Position numbers and translations under genes: made by a program
Shown: one piece after another, positions 22,872 to 24,916 of the stretch
Layout of the letters: each line of letters starts with the position of its first letter
How positions within the stretch are numbered: the stretch's first letter is position 1
Notes under the pieces: generated by a model
Database searches by the model: none
What the model was told of the DNA's origin: nothing
The model's input: the letters and a program-made list of their open reading frames with translations, nothing else
Source: an uncultured Ruminiclostridium sp.
GTDB taxonomy: Bacteria; Bacillota; Clostridia; Oscillospirales; Ruminococcaceae
Assembly (NCBI GenBank): GCA_910588335.1
Contig: CAJUQV010000030.1
Span: 1-24,916, forward strand
DNA length: 24,916 bases
Direction of reading: 5' to 3'

Positions 22872-24505
22872 TGACAGAGACTTTGACACAAAACGATATG
22901 AGGGTAGTGATAATACCTCCAAAATCCCAAGAGGAAATCAAGCATTCCAAACGGTTAAGAGTAGCGGCATATTGCAGAGTCAGCACCGATGAAAAGGAAC
23001 AGATAAACAGTTATAAAGCGCAGATCGAATATTACACCGAAAAAATAAATAAAAACCCCGAATGGCAGATGGCGGGAATATTTGCGGACGAAGGTATTTC
23101 GGGAACACAGGCAAAGAAGCGCCCCGAATTCCTTAAAATGATAAGGCTATGCCGTCAAGGGAAAATTGATCTGATCCTAACTAAATCATTTTCAAGATTT
23201 GCGCGAAATACGGTGGACAGCATTGATTACATAAGAGAACTTCGGGCGCTCGGAATAGGGGTTGTATCTGAAAAAGAAAATATGAACACGCTGAACGAGG
23301 ACAGTGAAATGCTGATCACGATATTAAGCTGCTTCGCTCAGGCGGAATCCGAATCCATAAGCAAAAACGTGTCATGGGGAATACATCAGAGCTTTAAAAA
23401 CGGTAAAGTGCCGATTAAATATTCGACGCTTCTCGGTTATCGGAAAGGAGAAAATGATCTTCCCGAAATTGTTCCCGATGAGGCGGAAATTGTAAAAGAA
23501 ATTTATAGGCGCTACCTTGATGGAATGAGCCTCAGACAGATTGCCGATACGTTGAATTCCAGAGGAATCAAGACAAAACATAAAAATACCGCATGGACTC
23601 CCGAAACTGTCAAAGGAATTCTTAAAAATGAAAAATATTCGGGCGACGCGATTCTCCAAAAAACATATGTGACCGACTGCATTACAAAAACGACACGAAA
23701 AAATAACGGTGAGCTGCCAATGTATATTGTGAAAAATCATCATGATCCGATAATATCACGTAATGATTTCAATAGAGTACAGGAAGAAATGGCAAGGCGA
23801 TCCGCCAAAAGGACTATCGCCGAAAAGCTTACCAAAACCGAGCAAGGCAAGTACAGTGCGAAATATGCGCTGTCGGAACTGCTTATCTGCGGAGAATGTG
23901 GAACACATTACCGCCGAGTGACATGGACGGCAAAAGGGTTCAAAGAAATTAAATGGCGCTGTATCAATAGAATACAGTACGGAAAAAAGAAATGCCATAA
24001 CTCACCGACCGTAGATGAAGAGCCGCTCCAAAGAGCAATAGTGAGTGCGATAAATGAGTTTTGCGAGGTTAGGAACGATGTGGCGAAGGTACTTCGGGAG
24101 AGCGTTACGGAAGAGTTTGATGTTAATCTTAATGGCAGCGTACAAGCGGCACAGCGGAGGATAGATGAACTTGCCCATAATATAGACGAGCTGATCAAGC
24201 TGGCTACGGTTCCCGAATCGGCGGCTACAGTAATGGCCGACATTGAAAAATTCAGCGAAGAAATGAAAGCACTGCGGGAATTTATTGAAGCCGAAAAGTT
24301 AAAACAAGCTAAAACAGAGCAAAGTACCGCCGAGCTTGATATGGTTCTGAAACGGCTTGAAAACGAGGACTTCGCTATTACCGAATATGACGATCTGGTT
24401 GTAAGACAGCTTATTGAAAAGGTTACGGTAATCGATAAAAATACGATAACGGTTACTTTTAAAGGTGGAATTGAAATACGAAAGGAACTTGATAGTGGAA
24501 ATTGA
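22871..24505 (+). CDS. Large serine recombinase (third of three)
   Basis: This 544-residue serine recombinase has the nucleophile Ser38 in AAYCRVSTDEKEQ, then ADEGISGTQ and SFSRFARNTVDS. The DNA-binding recombinase domain (LLGYRKGENDLPEIVPDE to NEKYSGDAILQ) follows. A zinc ribbon has Cys340, Cys343, Cys364 and Cys375. A coiled-coil tail (about 415-500) and a C-terminal beta segment (VTVIDKNTITVTFKGGIEI) complete it. ATG 22871 is used because GAGGTG sits eight bases upstream and the preceding TAA overlaps by one base; an in-frame ATG at 22826 lies inside the previous gene. The first and third proteins share layout but differ in sequence throughout, so they are old paralogues and not a recent duplication. 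They may act as a pair, as CcrA/CcrB do in staphylococcal cassettes. Confidence 0.93.
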   Translation: MTETLTQNDMRVVIIPPKSQEEIKHSKRLRVAAYCRVSTDEKEQINSYKAQIEYYTEKINKNPEWQMAGIFADEGISGTQAKKRPEFLKMIRLCRQGKIDLILTKSFSRFARNTVDSIDYIRELRALGIGVVSEKENMNTLNEDSEMLITILSCFAQAESESISKNVSWGIHQSFKNGKVPIKYSTLLGYRKGENDLPEIVPDEAEIVKEIYRRYLDGMSLRQIADTLNSRGIKTKHKNTAWTPETVKGILKNEKYSGDAILQKTYVTDCITKTTRKNNGELPMYIVKNHHDPIISRNDFNRVQEEMARRSAKRTIAEKLTKTEQGKYSAKYALSELLICGECGTHYRRVTWTAKGFKEIKWRCINRIQYGKKKCHNSPTVDEEPLQRAIVSAINEFCEVRNDVAKVLRESVTEEFDVNLNGSVQAAQRRIDELAHNIDELIKLATVPESAATVMADIEKFSEEMKALREFIEAEKLKQAKTEQSTAELDMVLKRLENEDFAITEYDDLVVRQLIEKVTVIDKNTITVTFKGGIEIRKELDSGN

Positions 24506-24650
24506 AATACCAAAACAGCTTTATGAAATGCTTCTGATAGAGGCGGCAAAAACAAGCTCTGCGGCAGGAGTTCCGCTGTCGGTAGAGGAAATTGCGGAAC
24601 TTTGCTTTAAGAAATTCATGGAAAGGAACAGTGACCATGTCAAGCAATGA
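24495..24650 (+). CDS. Small element protein, 51 residues, GTG start
   Basis: The start is GTG 24495, with AAAGGA at 24481-24486. It overlaps the last 11 bases of the third recombinase, so translation is probably coupled. The product reads MEIEIPKQLYEMLLIEAAKT at its N-terminus and continues with VPLSVEEIAELCFKKFMER. A beta-strand followed by two helices (IEIPKQLYEML, then SVEEIAELCFKKFM) resembles a ribbon-helix-helix fold, as in relaxosome or transcription-control proteins of integrative elements. The function is not identified. Confidence 0.65.
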   Translation: MEIEIPKQLYEMLLIEAAKTSSAAGVPLSVEEIAELCFKKFMERNSDHVKQ

Positions 24651-24916
24651 AAAGAAAGGCATTACAGTTAAGATTGATGCGGAACTTCACCATGAAATGA
24701 CGATGGCGGAGTTTGTTACACTGGCTTTGCAGAACGAACTTCACCCCAAACTTAATATGACGGAGGTTAAAAATATGGGCAACATGAGGACATTAGCATT
24801 TCAGGTGCCGGAGGAACTTTTTCAGCAAATTAAAGACTACCTGCAGCGCAATAATATGACGCAGAAGGAGTTCGTGATCGGGTTGATCGAGAGCGAGATT
24901 GAAAGGGATCTGACGC
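24637..24916 (+). CDS. Tandem ribbon-helix-helix-like protein of conjugative elements (3'-partial)
   Basis: It starts at ATG 24637 with AAGGA nine bases upstream, overlaps the previous gene by 14 bases, and is open to the window end (93 codons). Two copies of a strand-helix-helix unit are visible. One is ITVKIDAELH then HEMTMAEFVTLALQNEL. The other is LAFQVPEELFQQIKDYLQRN then NMTQKEFVIGLIESEIERD. Aligned with each other, the first unit lacks about nine residues of its first helix. From memory, proteins of this type occur in Tn1549-like elements near mobilisation genes. It may bind DNA at a transfer or control site; this is inference. Confidence 0.7.
   Translation, partial: MSSNEKKGITVKIDAELHHEMTMAEFVTLALQNELHPKLNMTEVKNMGNMRTLAFQVPEELFQQIKDYLQRNNMTQKEFVIGLIESEIERDLT

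Noticed and set aside
1..24916. CRISPR arrays, rRNA or tRNA genes, insertion sequences
   Set aside because: No regularly spaced repeats, no rRNA-like or cloverleaf sequence, and no transposase gene were recognised on either strand.

Overview
The window suggests a low-to-moderate GC Gram-positive of the Clostridia (a gut-type Oscillospiraceae/Lachnospiraceae-like bacterium is my inference). The reasons are strong AGGAGG-type ribosome binding sites, tightly packed genes, an LplB/YtcP-type sugar ABC transporter with a lipobox-bearing binding protein, and a serine-recombinase mobile element of Firmicutes style. All convincing genes lie on the + strand.

Region 1 (1-3410) is a carbohydrate uptake module: two inner-membrane permeases (the first cut by the window edge and apparently frameshifted near base 40) and a 618-residue lipoprotein binding protein. 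No ATPase gene is present, as is usual when a shared MsmK/UgpC-type ATPase serves several transporters. A hairpin at 3424-3451 separates this module from the enzymes.

Region 2 (3480-19156) is one long run of cytoplasmic catabolic genes with gaps under 30 bases or short overlaps. It holds an esterase-like gene with a PKD-like tail that is interrupted by an in-frame TAG, a GH78 alpha-L-rhamnosidase, a GH3 glycosidase, a nucleoside-hydrolase-family protein, a second GH3 glycosidase, rhamnulokinase (rhaB), mannonate dehydratase (uxuA), a short-chain dehydrogenase likely to interconvert fructuronate and mannonate, L-rhamnose isomerase (rhaA) and rhamnulose-1-phosphate aldolase (rhaD). The set reads as import of a small rhamnose-containing glycoside or oligosaccharide, removal of acyl and sugar groups inside the cell, and catabolism of the released L-rhamnose (rhaA, rhaB, rhaD) and of D-glucuronate (the SDR and uxuA). 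None of the glycosidases has a signal peptide, so hydrolysis is predicted to be intracellular.

Region 3 (19157-19477) is a non-coding boundary with a series of hairpins, including two good intrinsic terminators and one hairpin that buries the next gene's ribosome binding site.

Region 4 (19478-24916) is part of an integrative/conjugative-type element that runs off the right edge. It contains a sigma-70-like regulator split by a one-base frameshift in a run of seven T, a 620-base non-coding stretch with a probable structured RNA and a nested set of hairpins, a 46-residue SHOCT-like small protein, three consecutive serine-recombinase-family genes (the middle one lacks a catalytic domain), and two small DNA-binding-type proteins of the kind found near mobilisation genes. 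The most interesting items are the in-frame amber codon, the duplicated translation-initiation region of the SDR gene, the frameshifted sigma-like gene, the structured non-coding region with mutually exclusive hairpins, and the active/inactive/active recombinase trio.
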